Program-made: the position numbers and the translations under genes
Source of the DNA: Homarus americanus
Lineage: Eukaryota; Arthropoda; Malacostraca; Decapoda; Nephropidae
Length of the DNA: 64,000 bases
Direction: 5' to 3'
Assembly: GCF_018991925.1 (NCBI RefSeq)
Contig: NW_024744462.1
Span: forward strand, 307,501-371,500
Shown: one piece after another, positions 1-9,721 of the stretch
Position numbering within the stretch: the first letter of the stretch is position 1
Layout of the letters: every line of letters begins with the position of its first letter
The notes under the pieces: generated by a model
What the model saw: only the letters and a program-made list of their open reading frames with translations
What the model was told of the DNA's origin: nothing
The model's database searches: none

Positions 1-235
1 ATGAATCAGGAGTCTTAGGGTGATGGGGGGAAGAGGCCTTGGTAGGGGGAGGTCTTAAAGAGGGATGAGAAAGTCTTGGGAATTCCCGGCCTTTGATAGG
101 CAACATTGTTTTTTTTTGCAACATCTCAGAACCACACTAAAGCGCACCAATTTCCACCTCAAGACAAGTTGTGATTGGGCGTCTCAAGATATAGGCTCGC
201 CACTCCTTCAAGAGGCTGCTGACTGGTAGAGATAA
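1..235. other. Unassigned complex sequence
   Basis: No tandem repeat, RNA gene or credible coding frame is visible. It contains a short T run near 109-117. Nothing further can be said. Confidence 0.5.
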
Positions 236-610
236 GTGAGAGACGAGAGAAAGAGACAGGGGACTTTATAGATGGAAGTGAGGCACGAGGTGAGAGACAG
301 ATTTCTTAGAGAGAAGTGAGAGATAGGACAAGTGAGAGATAGGACAAGTGAGAGATAGGACAAGTGAGAAATAGGACAAGTGAGAGATAAAAAACAAAAC
401 AAAAAAGGTATATAAGGGAGATAAGTGAGAGATAGAAGATGTCATAGAAGGGAGTGCAACATGAGATGAGAGACAAATAAGAGACAAAAGAGATTAATAA
501 CAGATACGTGAAGGATAAGTGAGAGATATACGTCATAGAAATAAGTGAAGTACGAGGCGAGAGACACGAGATTTTAATTGATATTAGTGAGACACGAGTG
601 AGAAACAAGG
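236..610. repeat. Degenerate GAGATAAGTGAG minisatellite with a 16-bp core
   Basis: Purine-rich repeat. Five head-to-tail copies of a 16-bp unit (AAGTGAGAGATAGGAC) lie at 314-393 and decay on both sides into looser GAGA/AAGTGAG copies. The open frames on the minus strand here (Ser/Leu-rich) are translations of this repeat. Confidence 0.85.
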
Positions 611-684
611 AGAGTGACTGTGCCCAAGGCGTCGACGGTGCCTTAAAAGGAGTCGACTGGGCCACCCTTAGCACCGAGGGCGTC

Positions 685-1089
685 AACCCCCCCCCTCCTC
701 CCTCCCTCCCTCCCTAGGAACGGCAAGCTGCTTCTCTTCTCCTTTTCTCTCTTCCCCCTCTTTCACTCCTTCTTTCTTCGTCTTCTCCTTCCTTTCCTCC
801 ATTTTCTCTCTTCTTCATCATCCTCAGTCTTCCCCTATCCATCGCTTCCTCCAATTCGCACCTCCTTCCTTCCTGCCTGCCTCCTTCGTATTCTTCATTT
901 CTTCCTCCTCCCAACCGTACCTCCTATTCCCATTCCTCCTTCTTTCCCATCCGCATATTTCTCTCCTTTTCTCTTCCCATTCCCCTTGCTCTCCTATTCG
1001 TAGCTCCCTCCCTCCGTCCGTCCCTCCCTCCCTTCTTTCTTCTTTCTCTTCCTTTCTTCCCTGCCATCTTTTCCACCCACCCCACCCAC
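685..1089. repeat. Polypyrimidine tract
   Basis: About 400 bp of C/T on the plus strand, with TTCC, TCCC and CCACCC sub-repeats at the right edge. It begins with a run of C and TCCC repeats. The minus-strand frames give Arg/Glu/Gly-rich peptides with no domain. Confidence 0.85.
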
Positions 1090-1100
1090 CCACCCCACCC

Positions 1101-1194
1101 ACGGGTTAGAGCCATCTTATTTGACCAGGACGTTAAAGGATTACCTCCAAGGAGTCAGAGCGGACCTGAATGATGTAGTGCAAAGCCAAGACAA
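1101..1194. other. Short complex island between pyrimidine tracts
   Basis: About 90 bp of mixed composition sits between two pyrimidine-rich blocks. A plus-strand frame is open through it and runs on into Pro/Ser low complexity, but it begins at TTG, not ATG. No family is recognised and it is not called as an exon. Confidence 0.4.
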
Positions 1195-1545
1195 CCCTCC
1201 TCCTCCCCCTTCTTCCTCCTCTTCTTTCCTCTCCTGTTCCTCCTTCTTCTTCTCCCTCCTCCTTCTTCTTCTCCCTCCTCATCCCCCTACTTCGCCTCCT
1301 CCTCCTCCTTTTTCTTCCTCTCTCCTCTTCCATCCCTTCTTTACCCATTCCCTTGATGTGCTTACCATTTTCCATCTTCCTTCTCCCTCCTCCCAGCACA
1401 ATATCCTTCCACTTTCTCTCCTCCCTCCTTCTACTTCCCCTCTCCCCAGTAGTCCCCATCCTGGCAAAACCTCCCCCTCATCTTGTCTCCCCACATCCCC
1501 TCCCATCCTCCCCCCTTCCCCCCACCCCACACTCCACTCCACCGT
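1195..1545. repeat. Polypyrimidine tract
   Basis: CTTC, TCCTCC and CCCC sub-repeats dominate the plus strand. Frames here are poly-Ser/Pro (plus) or Arg/Glu/Gly (minus). Confidence 0.85.
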
Positions 1546-1648
1546 ACAGCAGAAATAATATACAAGAATATAACCCTCAAAGTGATCTAGTTTAAAGGGG
1601 TTAGGCGTCGCAGTGTTCCAGATAGGTAGATGAGAATTGGGGAGATTA

Positions 1649-1692
1649 GTGTGTGTGCGTGCGTGTGCGTGCGTGTGCGTGCGTGTGTGTGT
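1649..1692. repeat. (GT/GC)n microsatellite
   Basis: Alternating purine-pyrimidine run in which GTGC steps interrupt GT steps. This composition favours Z-DNA. Confidence 0.9.
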
Positions 1693-2032
1693 TCTAGTCA
1701 TAAAGGGGGAGACGTGGTGTTGGGGGGTGTTGTGGTGTTTCTGAGCAATTTTATTTCTGGATATTGCCCATGTGTGTCGTAAGATAAAGCGGGTCACATG
1801 AGTTTCGTTTGGTTATGTTTTTTTTTCAGTGTTTCAGTTTCAGCAGAGAATTGGGCTAGTTGATGGGAAATATTTCTCAGTTTTTAGTTTTAGAAGTACT
1901 TAGACAGAAATTGACTAAATATTTCTCAGTGTAAGTAAAGATAAGACACAAAATGGTGATAGAATTTACCTCAGTTTTTTTTTGTCAGCATGGATGAGTG
2001 ACGATCATGAGACACCTGGAACACTTCTCACC
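1693..2032. other. Unassigned AT-rich sequence
   Basis: Mostly complex. A 13-bp direct repeat, AAATATTTCTCAG, occurs at 1868-1880 and 1917-1929. No gene signal is visible. Confidence 0.5.
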
Positions 2033-2178
2033 GTTCCAGTTAAATAGGAATCGAGCCATTAGATATTCCAGTTAATAGGAATCGAGCCATTAGATATTCC
2101 AGTTAATAGGAATCGAGCCATTAGATATTCCAGTTACTAGGAATCGAGCTATTAGATATTCCAGTTAATAGGAATCTA
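2033..2178. repeat. 31-bp minisatellite containing an ATTCC/GGAAT inverted repeat
   Basis: About 4.7 copies of a 31-bp unit. Each copy contains ATTCC, an 8-nt spacer AGTTAATA, then GGAAT, so each unit can fold as a small hairpin. Copies differ by only one or two bases. Confidence 0.9.
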
Positions 2179-2480
2179 ATTAGAATGAGTGTCTAACTCT
2201 TAAGCTTTAACTATCTTGACAGTAATTCACTTCACAATAAATGCCAAACAATTTTTAGAAGTTTAATGGGTGTAATGTAGTAAATTGTAAGTAATTCGTA
2301 ATTGGCATAAGTAATTGGGTGGTAATAGTCAGGTGTAATAAATAGTAATCTCAAAGTAACTGGTAAATCACATTAGGAATTGGACGGTAATATTCCAGTT
2401 ATCAAAAATAGGAATTATGAAGTAAATATTCCAACTACATGGGAATTTATAAAGTTCACGTTGTGGAATTTTAGTGTAAC
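2179..2480. repeat. Diverged AGTAATT / ATTCC-GGAAT repeat remnants
   Basis: Loose GTAATT steps, plus two further ATTCC-spacer-GGAAT arrangements near 2393-2413 and 2427-2445. They look like old, decayed relatives of the adjacent 31-bp repeat. Confidence 0.5.
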
Positions 2481-2751
2481 AATTCTCAAGCTCACCTTCG
2501 ACAGCTACATAATGTGAATCAACTCCAAGTGAACGGGATGTGGATGGCAGATTTTGGCTGTACTGGAAATTGAGTGTTGCCAGATTTTTTTTTTTTTTGC
2601 ACATATTGGAATTTTGGTGATAAGAGAAATTTTACATTGACGAAAATTTGGACTTTTGGGAGTTTTTTTTTACTGACATATTATAAATTGTTTTCTTTTT
2701 TATGGTTGCTGTTGTTTTTTCTTTCCTCTGTCATTGTTAATTTGTTGATTT
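2481..2751. other. Unassigned AT-rich sequence
   Basis: T-rich, with a poly-T run at about 2586-2597. No gene signal is visible. Confidence 0.45.
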
Positions 2752-2876
2752 GGGAGAAGTACTGTACCGTAGGGGGTGGACTGGGATATACTGTGGGGGA
2801 CCTGGAAGAAGTACCGTGAGAGGACCTGGGACCAGTAGTATGGGAGAGGACCTGGGACCAGTAATGTGGGAGAACT
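2752..2876. repeat. 26-bp minisatellite
   Basis: Two close copies of a 26-bp unit containing GAGGACCTGGGACCAGTA begin near 2817 and 2843. More diverged GTACTGT/GACTGGG copies lie to the left. Confidence 0.75.
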
Positions 2877-2993
2877 TAGATTACTTCACCGACAAGTCCA
2901 GAAAGTTTTAGAATAATTTAACTTGTGTTATTAATAGAGTAAACAAGTTTTCAACGCTCACCAGATTCAGTGAAGTCTCCTTTTTTTCCCCCT

Positions 2994-2994
<1 letters not shown>

Positions 2995-3079
<85 letters not shown>
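2995..3079. repeat. (GT)n microsatellite, about 42 repeats
   Basis: Nearly perfect GT run with a single C interruption. Confidence 0.98.
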
Positions 3080-3081
<2 letters not shown>

Positions 3082-3152
3082 GAGGAGGAGGAGGAGTAGT
3101 GAGTGAGGAGTGAGGAGTGAGTGAGTTAGTTAGTTAGAAGAAGAAGAAGAAG
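3080..3152. repeat. Compound GGA / GAGT / TTAG / GAA microsatellite
   Basis: Four different short repeats abut directly: GGA at about 3081-3096, then GAGTGAG, then TTAG, then GAA. Confidence 0.9.
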
Positions 3153-3475
3153 TTAGCTATCCCCTCCTTATTTTTCTTCCTGTCTCCACTCCACCAAGAG
3201 AGACGGCAGTATAATGTCACAGCGACAGGTCGTACGTCAGCCAGTTAGCTACCCTCACCAAAGGACGACCAGCGCCTTGTTAAGTAATTCACGCCCGTCT
3301 CCTCGCCTAGTGCCTGCATCTCCCGTTACATAATTGGCCCGGGTCGTGGGTCGTATATTATTGTCGGCCGCTGAGAATATGTTGTCGTGTTGTGTCGTGT
3401 CTGAAGAGGTTAAGGATGTCGTTATTAGGGAGTCGTTTGCTCCACCCCCCTCCTCCCTTTAGTTCCATCTCCAAT
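3153..3475. other. Unassigned complex, relatively GC-rich sequence
   Basis: One of the few non-repetitive, GC-containing stretches. No coding frame or RNA gene is recognised. Confidence 0.5.
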
Positions 3476-3625
3476 ATGTACTAACAGGTGCTTAAATGTC
3501 CTCATTATATATCGACAGGTGTTTAAATGTTCTTAATATATATCGACAGGTTTAAACGTCCTTATTATATATCAACAGGTGTTTAAGTGTCCCTCATTAT
3601 ATCGACAAGTGTTTTAATGCAAATG
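3476..3625. repeat. About 32-bp minisatellite (ATATCGACAGGTGTTTAA)
   Basis: About 4.5 copies of a unit 31-33 bp long, with core TATATCGACAGGTGTTTAA. Copies differ by small indels. Confidence 0.85.
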
Positions 3626-4320
3626 TTCACCCCCCCCCCCCTTAATCCCCCTCTCCTCTCCCCCTCCATAATATACAAAGCTATGGCTAAACTATCCCGT
3701 GTCCATCCCGTGTTTACAGTGCCGCCATTGCTTGTAGTGAAGACATTTGAGGGATCGTATTTTGGGGAAAGTTTGTCCTAAGAAAACTACATAAGAATAA
3801 TAGGCGAGAGGCAGTTGTGTTATCCTGGTGTCTTGTAGTGATGAAGTGAAGGAATATTTGTTGAGACAGTGTGCATGTTGTTGACAGACTCTCATGCAGC
3901 TGTTGGGGGGATGTAAACAAATAGATGTATTCATATAATAATAACAACAACAATGAGAGTGTTTTTGGAGTTGTTAGTTGATGACCTCTTTACTACAACC
4001 CTCTGAGACTCGTTAGAGAGACAACCTCTTTACAACCTTCTGTGGAGTTGTTAGTTCATATCTACACAGAAGAGTCACCCGTTGTCATACCTTCCAAGAG
4101 ACACTGGAGCTATCAAGTGACATTCTTGGAATTGAATAATGACGATAATAACTGCGATCTGTCGACCACAAGATACACTGTGTACATTACTTGGTATAGC
4201 AAACACGACAATTTAGAGGCTAATCCCCTGAACTGCTTGAGGCCCTGTTGAAGCTTAGATAACATACACAGACGTAAGTTGATAGCTTTGTTTTACCTTT
4301 GTGGCGCTTTTGTGTGTGTC
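3626..4320. other. Unassigned complex sequence
   Basis: A C-rich run sits at 3631-3640. A loose internal duplication around ACAACCTCTTTAC occurs near 3985-4035. The longest open frame, 4042-4251, has no recognisable domain and is not called. Confidence 0.45.
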
Positions 4321-4430
4321 CCGATGAAGAGGTTTGTATATGTACGGGTTTGGGTGGATGAGGTGGGTAGGTGAGGTGGGTGGGTTAGTAAGGGGGGTGG
4401 GTGAGGGGAGGGGGAGACTGATCATGATGT
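4321..4430. repeat. GGTGGGTGAG-rich degenerate repeat
   Basis: G/T-rich on the plus strand, with GGTGGGTGAGG steps. G-runs could form quadruplexes. Confidence 0.75.
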
Positions 4431-4529
4431 TTTTGTCATTGTGATACCTAAATGAGTCTCTCTGGTAGGTGTAGTAAGTTCCAGCCTTATATTTGCTACT
4501 TTGTTTGTTGTATATAAACAATGATAGAG

Positions 4530-4712
4530 TCGTGTTGGTAGGTGGTGATGGTGGTAGATAGTTGTTGGTAAGTGGCTTGAGTAATTGTTATATTTGTAGG
4601 TGGTTGTTGTAGGGACAGGGTGTTGGTTGGAATGTTGTTGTGGTAGGTGATGGTGGTAGGTGGTTTTAGCAGTTAATGTTGGTAGGTTGTAGATAATGTT
4701 TGTAGATACCAT
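4530..4712. repeat. GTTGGTAGGTGGT degenerate repeat
   Basis: Irregular GGTAGGTGGT and GTTGTTGGTA steps over about 180 bp. Confidence 0.75.
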
Positions 4713-5141
4713 TAGGTAAAAAAAAAAGGCTCACTAATTGGCTACTGTTGGGGAATAATAATCCCGATTAAATAGAAAATATATCCAATACTATAGACTA
4801 ATATATCTTTCATGTCTCTCTTGTGTTATCAGAAGAGAATTGAATACCGCCTTTCGTTCACCACTTGGGACCAGTTAAAGGCGTTTTACATACTCTTATT
4901 GACGAGAAAGTACCTTTTTTTTTTAACCTACCGAACGAATCCATGTAGTTCTTCTATGATATCTCGAACTTGAATTGAGTATTGCTTTAATTTTACCCTT
5001 GGGGCTAATAACAGGTGAGAAATACAGGTTATCTGATGTAAGTTACTTGAAGGTGAAATTATCTCCTTTCTCAGTTGTTTTATCTGAATAATATATTGAA
5101 TAATGTTTAAATTCCCCAATAATAGGTTTGATTATAGTTTG
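4713..5141. other. Unassigned AT-rich sequence
   Basis: No repeat, RNA or gene signal is visible beyond short A and T runs. Confidence 0.45.
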
Positions 5142-5173
5142 TATTTATTTATTTATTTATTTATTTTTATTTA
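5142..5173. repeat. (TTTA)n microsatellite
   Basis: About eight TTTA repeats, with one longer T step. Confidence 0.95.
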
Positions 5174-5313
5174 ACATTGTGTGAAATATGTCTTTGTGTG
5201 TGTTATTTCTCGACACATCCCAGATACTATTGAAAGAGCCACTAGGTAACGTGACTTACTCTGGCTTAACACTACCCAGTACTTTTATATATTCCATAAT
5301 TATTTTTTTTTGT

Positions 5314-5535
5314 CGTGACGGGAGTGACATGACTGTGACATTACCGTGATTGGAACGTGACAGTACCGTGGCAGGAATATGACTTGACTGTGACGGTAAA
5401 GTGACAGTACCGTGGCAGGAATATGACAGTACAGTGACAGGAATATGACATTGCCATGACAGAAAAGTGACAATTAAGTGACAGGAAAGTGACAGTACCC
5501 TGACAGGAAAGTGAAAGGAAGGTGAGAGAACCATA
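5314..5535. repeat. 22-bp minisatellite (GTGACAGTACCGTGGCAGGA)
   Basis: About ten units, each a variant of GTGACAGTACCGTGGCAGGA plus two bases. The best copies start at 5357 and 5401, 44 bp apart, so a two-unit block was duplicated. The minus-strand periodic frame across it is a by-product. Confidence 0.9.
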
Positions 5536-5574
5536 AGTGACACATCCTGGTGAGAGGAACGGCGTGATAGGAGC

Positions 5575-5647
5575 CGGGAGGAGGAGGAGGAGGTGTAGGA
5601 GGAGGAGGAGGAGGAGGAGGAGGTGTAGGAGGAGGAGGTGTAGGAGG
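5575..5647. repeat. (GGA)n with interspersed GTA
   Basis: GGA run with GTGTA interruptions at three places. Confidence 0.95.
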
Positions 5648-5735
5648 GCATGTTATCAGGGGGTCGTAAACACCCAACCGAGTCCTCCGCCAAACCTCGC
5701 TATCTGCTTCGAGGACCAGCAGCAGGACAGAGAAG

Positions 5736-5870
5736 GAGTAGCAGGAGGTGACGGAGTAGGTGAGAGGAGGAGGAGGGGGAGGAGAAAGAGAAAGGGGAGA
5801 CGGAGAAAGAGGAGAAGGTGATGGTATCGATAAAAGAGGGGATGGAGGAGGAGGAGGAGGAGATGTTCTG
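5736..5870. repeat. Polypurine tract
   Basis: GGAGGA/GAGAAAG-rich and purine on the plus strand. It adjoins a pyrimidine tract on its right. Confidence 0.8.
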
Positions 5871-5871
5871 T

Positions 5872-6162
5872 GATTCTCCCTCTCTCTTTCTCTCCTTCTC
5901 TCCTCCTCCATTCGTAGTTTTCATATTATTGTCCTTCTATCTTTCATTCTATATTTTTTCTTGCTTTTCCTTCTTTTCTTTTCCTCTGGCTCTCTCTTCA
6001 TCTCTTCTTCTCTTTTATCTTCTTCACTTTTATTCTTACCCCTCTCTTCATCTTTTTTCCCTTGTCATTTATCTTCGTTATCTTTTTATCTTTCCTTTAC
6101 GCTTTATTTCTTTGTTTTGTTTTATTAATTCTCGTTCTTTTGAAATTAGATATTAATTGAAT

Positions 6163-6218
<56 letters not shown>

Positions 6219-6440
6219 TTCTTTCTGCCTCGTTGGGTTTCCAATATTTTACGCCTATCCTTCCCCCCCCTTTCCTCCATCATCCTTTGAGGCTAGTGAT
6301 CCAGAAGTTATTTCCACTCTTATCGTCTTCTCTCTCCTCCTCCTCATCCTCCTCCTTCTTCTTCTTCTTCTTCTTTATTTCCCCCGCCAGTTATTCATTC
6401 CTTTAACCTCCTCCTCCTCCTCACTTTAATACGCGCCCAC
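5872..6440. repeat. Polypyrimidine tract
   Basis: About 570 bp of CTT/TCC-rich sequence that includes a long TC run (6166-6218) and CTT repeats near 6345-6375. The strand bias flips relative to 5736-5870. Confidence 0.85.
6166..6218. repeat. (TC)n microsatellite
   Basis: About 25 repeats embedded in the pyrimidine tract. Confidence 0.97.
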
Positions 6441-6474
6441 ACATTATTTGTACACATATCCGCTCTTCACCTGT

Positions 6475-6503
6475 ACACACACACACACACACACACATAC
6501 ACA
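6475..6503. repeat. (CA)n microsatellite
   Basis: About 14 repeats with one T interruption, immediately left of the 31-bp minisatellite. Confidence 0.93.
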
Positions 6504-6504
6504 C

Positions 6505-7150
6505 CCACGCGAGTCCTTCCTCTGCACACACCTCGCACACACGTCACTTAAACACACGCCCACACTCCCTTCTATCACTTTGACATACGCCCACACGCCT
6601 TCCATTATTTGAACACACGCCCACACGCCCCTTCCATCGTTTGAACACACCCCACACGCCCTTCCATCACTTAAACATACGCCTACACGCCCATCCATCT
6701 TTTGAACACACGCCCACACGCCCATTATTTGAGCACACGCCCACACGCCCTTCCATTGTTTGAACATATGCTCACACGCCCTTCCATCACTTAAACATAC
6801 GCCTACACGCCCTCCATCTTTTGAACACACGCCCGCACGCCCTTCTCTCATTTGAACACACCCACACGCCTTCTATCATTTGAACACACGACACGCCATC
6901 ATTTCTATCATTTGACTTCACACGCATTTGGACCACATCATTTGAACACACCCACACGCCCTTCTCTCATTTGAACACACGCCCACACGCCCTTCTCTCA
7001 TTTGAACACACACCCACACGCCCTTCTATCATTTGAACACACACCCACACGCCCTTCTATCATTTGAACACACGCCCACACGCCCTTCTATCATTTGAAC
7101 ACACGCCCACACGCCCTTCTATCACCTGAACGTACATCTCCACGCCCCCA
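6505..7150. repeat. 31-bp minisatellite with paired CACGCCC boxes, about 20 copies
   Basis: Unit: a TTTGAACACACGCCCACACG core followed by CCCTTCTATCA, 31 bp in total. Most units hold two CACGCCC boxes 8 bp apart. The right half (6950-7130) is nearly homogeneous and the left half is more diverged. A four-unit block (variant CATCACTTAAACATACGCC) recurs exactly 120 bp apart at 6661 and 6781, showing block duplication. The 135-residue minus-strand frame is a translation of the repeat. Confidence 0.95.
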
Positions 7151-7715
7151 CAAACCCATTCATCGCTCACATAGTAAATTTCATTCATAAACTATAAAAA
7201 GAAAGAAAGAAGAAAAAGTCGTACACTTCTCTCATTGAGCTGTGTCAACAAGAGCGCCTTCATTCACCACCGAGAGCATTCCCACGTCCTCATGTGAAAA
7301 CCAACACTATTTTGGTAAAGCTTTTGAGATCACCTGAATATTAGCCCCCTTCAGTGTATTTCACCTGAGGAGTAACCACGGAAACTCTAACCTAACTATC
7401 TGGCCTAAGTCATCGGTCAGGGAATTAAGTCATTGTACTCAAGTGGTTAAATGATCGTACTCCAAGGGTTAGGTTAGGTTGGGTGAGGTGGTGGTAGTTT
7501 AATTGCATTTAAATATCAAAATTTTACCAGCATGAAATGAAACGTTGAGGTTTAATTAAATGTAAATACCAGAAAATATGAAAATTTATTCAATATTGTT
7601 CAAAATATTTTTTGTTATTTAAAGATAATAACATTCATAGGACAACAGATTATGAAATAGGTTCACCCAAGGTTAAATTAGTAGTGATGTATTTAAAGAA
7701 TTAGTAGGTGGAGTA
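7151..7715. other. Unassigned sequence with a short telomere-like motif
   Basis: AT-rich and mostly complex. AAAGAAAG steps lie near 7195-7215. GGTTAGGTTAGGTTGGG lies at 7467-7483. Confidence 0.5.
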
Positions 7716-7718
7716 ATG

Positions 7719-7761
<43 letters not shown>

Positions 7762-7800
7762 AGTAATAATACAGTAATAATAACAATAACGATAATAAAA
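7716..7800. repeat. (AAT)n microsatellite
   Basis: About 15 clean ATA repeats to 7760, then imperfect CAGTAATAAT and AACAAT steps. Confidence 0.96.
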
Positions 7801-8200
7801 ATATGAATACAAATATACAAATGTACAAATAAGAATTACATAGTATGATAAAAACTTCGCTGTACAAAATTAGAGGCAAATTGAACAATGGGACACCAGA
7901 ACTCACATTGGTTATGGCACCTAGTTGTTAAAATTCACATTAAAATCTTAAACGAATATCAATTAACAGCCTAAATGAATTCGAATATATTTTCTGCACC
8001 ATCCGTTCCATGTCGCAAATTGCCGAATTGTACGTAATTTGCTCGTTAGTTCTCTTTGACGACCGTATATGAAATCATCCCCAGTGACCGTTACGATGAT
8101 CAACACGACTCGTTACTAGGTCGTTATGTACGTTAACAAAAATCGTTAATCCACGTGATGTTGTTTAATGATGTTTACTTAATTCTGTTGTTTTTGTTTG

Positions 8201-8201
<1 letters not shown>
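7801..8201. other. Unassigned AT-rich sequence with CGTTA steps
   Basis: Between 8041 and 8152 the word CGTTA recurs six times at irregular 10-25 bp spacing, possibly a very old tandem repeat. Otherwise nothing is recognised. Confidence 0.4.

Positions 8202-8279
<78 letters not shown>
8202..8279. repeat. (TTA)n microsatellite, about 26 repeats
   Basis: Perfect TTA/ATT run. The poly-Ile frame over it is not a gene. Confidence 0.98.
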
Positions 8280-8280
<1 letters not shown>

Positions 8281-8545
8281 GCATGCTTCAATATTGTATT
8301 AAATTATACCGTAGATCAAAGAGCCAACGCTATTTGAGTTATGGTTACACTGTTATAGCCAATATAAATACTGTTATAGCCATTGTAGATACTCTGCTTT
8401 TGTTCATATCTGAATTGTTGCTCTGCACGTATTTAACTGTGTAACAATTATAGAGATAAATTAAACGCATTTTGCAACATATGCGTGGCACGGAAATGCA
8501 TTTGTTTTTCCGTTCGGCTTCTGGATGTTGTTGTCATTTAGGGCG

Positions 8546-8546
<1 letters not shown>
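8280..8546. other. Unassigned AT-rich sequence
   Basis: An ACTGTTATAGCCA word is repeated near 8349 and 8369. Nothing else is visible. Confidence 0.4.
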
Positions 8547-8602
<56 letters not shown>

Positions 8603-8670
8603 GAATGTTGTGTAATGTATATTTTTGTTCTAGATTTACACACACACACACACGCACACATACACACATA
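8547..8670. repeat. (GT)27 and (CA)16 in inverted arrangement
   Basis: GT repeats at 8547-8600 are followed after about 37 bp by CA repeats at 8638-8670. The two arms are complementary and could form a long hairpin or cruciform. Confidence 0.95.
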
Positions 8671-8705
8671 CAACGGTAAAACATTGTAAGAGGTAGAGAA
8701 AGAAT

Positions 8706-8742
8706 GAAGGAAGGAAGGAAAGGAAGGAAGGAAGGAAGAGGA
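8706..8742. repeat. (GGAA)n microsatellite
   Basis: About nine GGAA steps with one slip. Confidence 0.95.
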
Positions 8743-8894
8743 GGATAAAGAACCATTAGGTGTGTGTGGGGGGGGAAGGGAGTGAGCCAAATAATTACCC
8801 CGGGCTGCTGTGTGAGGGAGGCCCAGCATACAACCCCTAATTCTTAAGGTTTTGGCCTCACTTAATGACTATTGATCCTATGGTCCCTTTTCAC

Positions 8895-9115
8895 GTGGTG
8901 GTTCCTTCTTCTTCTTCCTCCTCCTCCTCTTTCTCTTCTTCGTATTCTTCCTCTTGTTTTACTTTCTTCCTTTCTTCGTCTCTTTCTTCTTCTTGATCCT
9001 CTTGTTTTTCTTCATTTACTTTTCTATATTCTCTCTCTCTCTCTTTGTTTCTCTTCGTGGTTCATTCTTCTCTCCTCTTCTCCCTTTATGTTCTCCTTAC
9101 TCCTCTCCGTTTCCA
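8895..9115. repeat. Polypyrimidine tract
   Basis: CTT/CCT/TTCTT-rich sequence with a short TC run near 9030-9044. Confidence 0.8.
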
Positions 9116-9657
9116 CCGTGTTATTGGAAATACTTAAACGTATGAACCTTATGGAGCTTTGAACCCAGGATTTGAACTATACTTACCTAGCTATTGAATA
9201 CCTCTTTTCACTCTCTTTCCACGACTCTTTTCAAGCTATAAAGTTTCTCTTGCTCAACATTTTTGTATTAACAGCTCAAGAAATCAAATGGAGAGTCGTT
9301 TTGGGGGACAGAAATACTAGGGAAAAGGAGCCACTTTGAACGCGGATCGGGTTCGAATACCAGGTGCTTCATACTGACGAACGAAACTTTTAATAAACTC
9401 CTTTCTGGTGTTGGATTCAGTTTCATTTTTTTTTCTCCCGCTCTTTATTCTTTTTTTTTTTTAGAGGATTATACTAATTTCTGTCGGGATGCTTTCATGC
9501 TCAAAGTTGGGTAATATTTTTGTATTATTTTTTTTTTAGATCACAGGCTTTATAAATTGAGCTATTTTAGGAGTTATTTTGAAACGGTGTTGTTGGGGTG
9601 TCGAGATAGAATTCGTAAGGTGATTCGAACTTATATTGTACGGGGTTTGGGTTTTGG
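9116..9657. other. Unassigned sequence with two B-box-like words
   Basis: Mostly complex and AT-rich. GGTTCGAATAC at 9350-9360 (plus) and AGTTCAAATCC (minus strand of 9168-9178) each resemble the RNA polymerase III B box, but no A box or tRNA fold could be found. Poly-T runs lie near 9425-9465. Confidence 0.4.

Positions 9658-9721
<64 letters not shown>
9658..9721. repeat. (TTA)n microsatellite, about 21 repeats
   Basis: Perfect TAT run. Confidence 0.98.

Noticed and set aside
1121..1558. 145-codon frame with a non-repetitive first 25 residues
   Set aside because: It starts at TTG, has no ATG, and becomes poly-Pro/Ser; the short unique part matches nothing I know.
6444..6851. 135-codon Cys/Val/Gly-rich minus-strand frame resembling a repeat protein
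   Set aside because: Created by a 31-bp minisatellite in which three units equal 31 codons; the periodicity is nucleotide, not protein.
6505..7150. CRISPR array (regular 31-bp period)
   Set aside because: The repeats are directly contiguous with no unique spacers, and the context is eukaryotic.
9340..9365. tRNA gene
   Set aside because: Only a B-box-like word; the T-stem does not pair and no acceptor stem or anticodon arm can be built.
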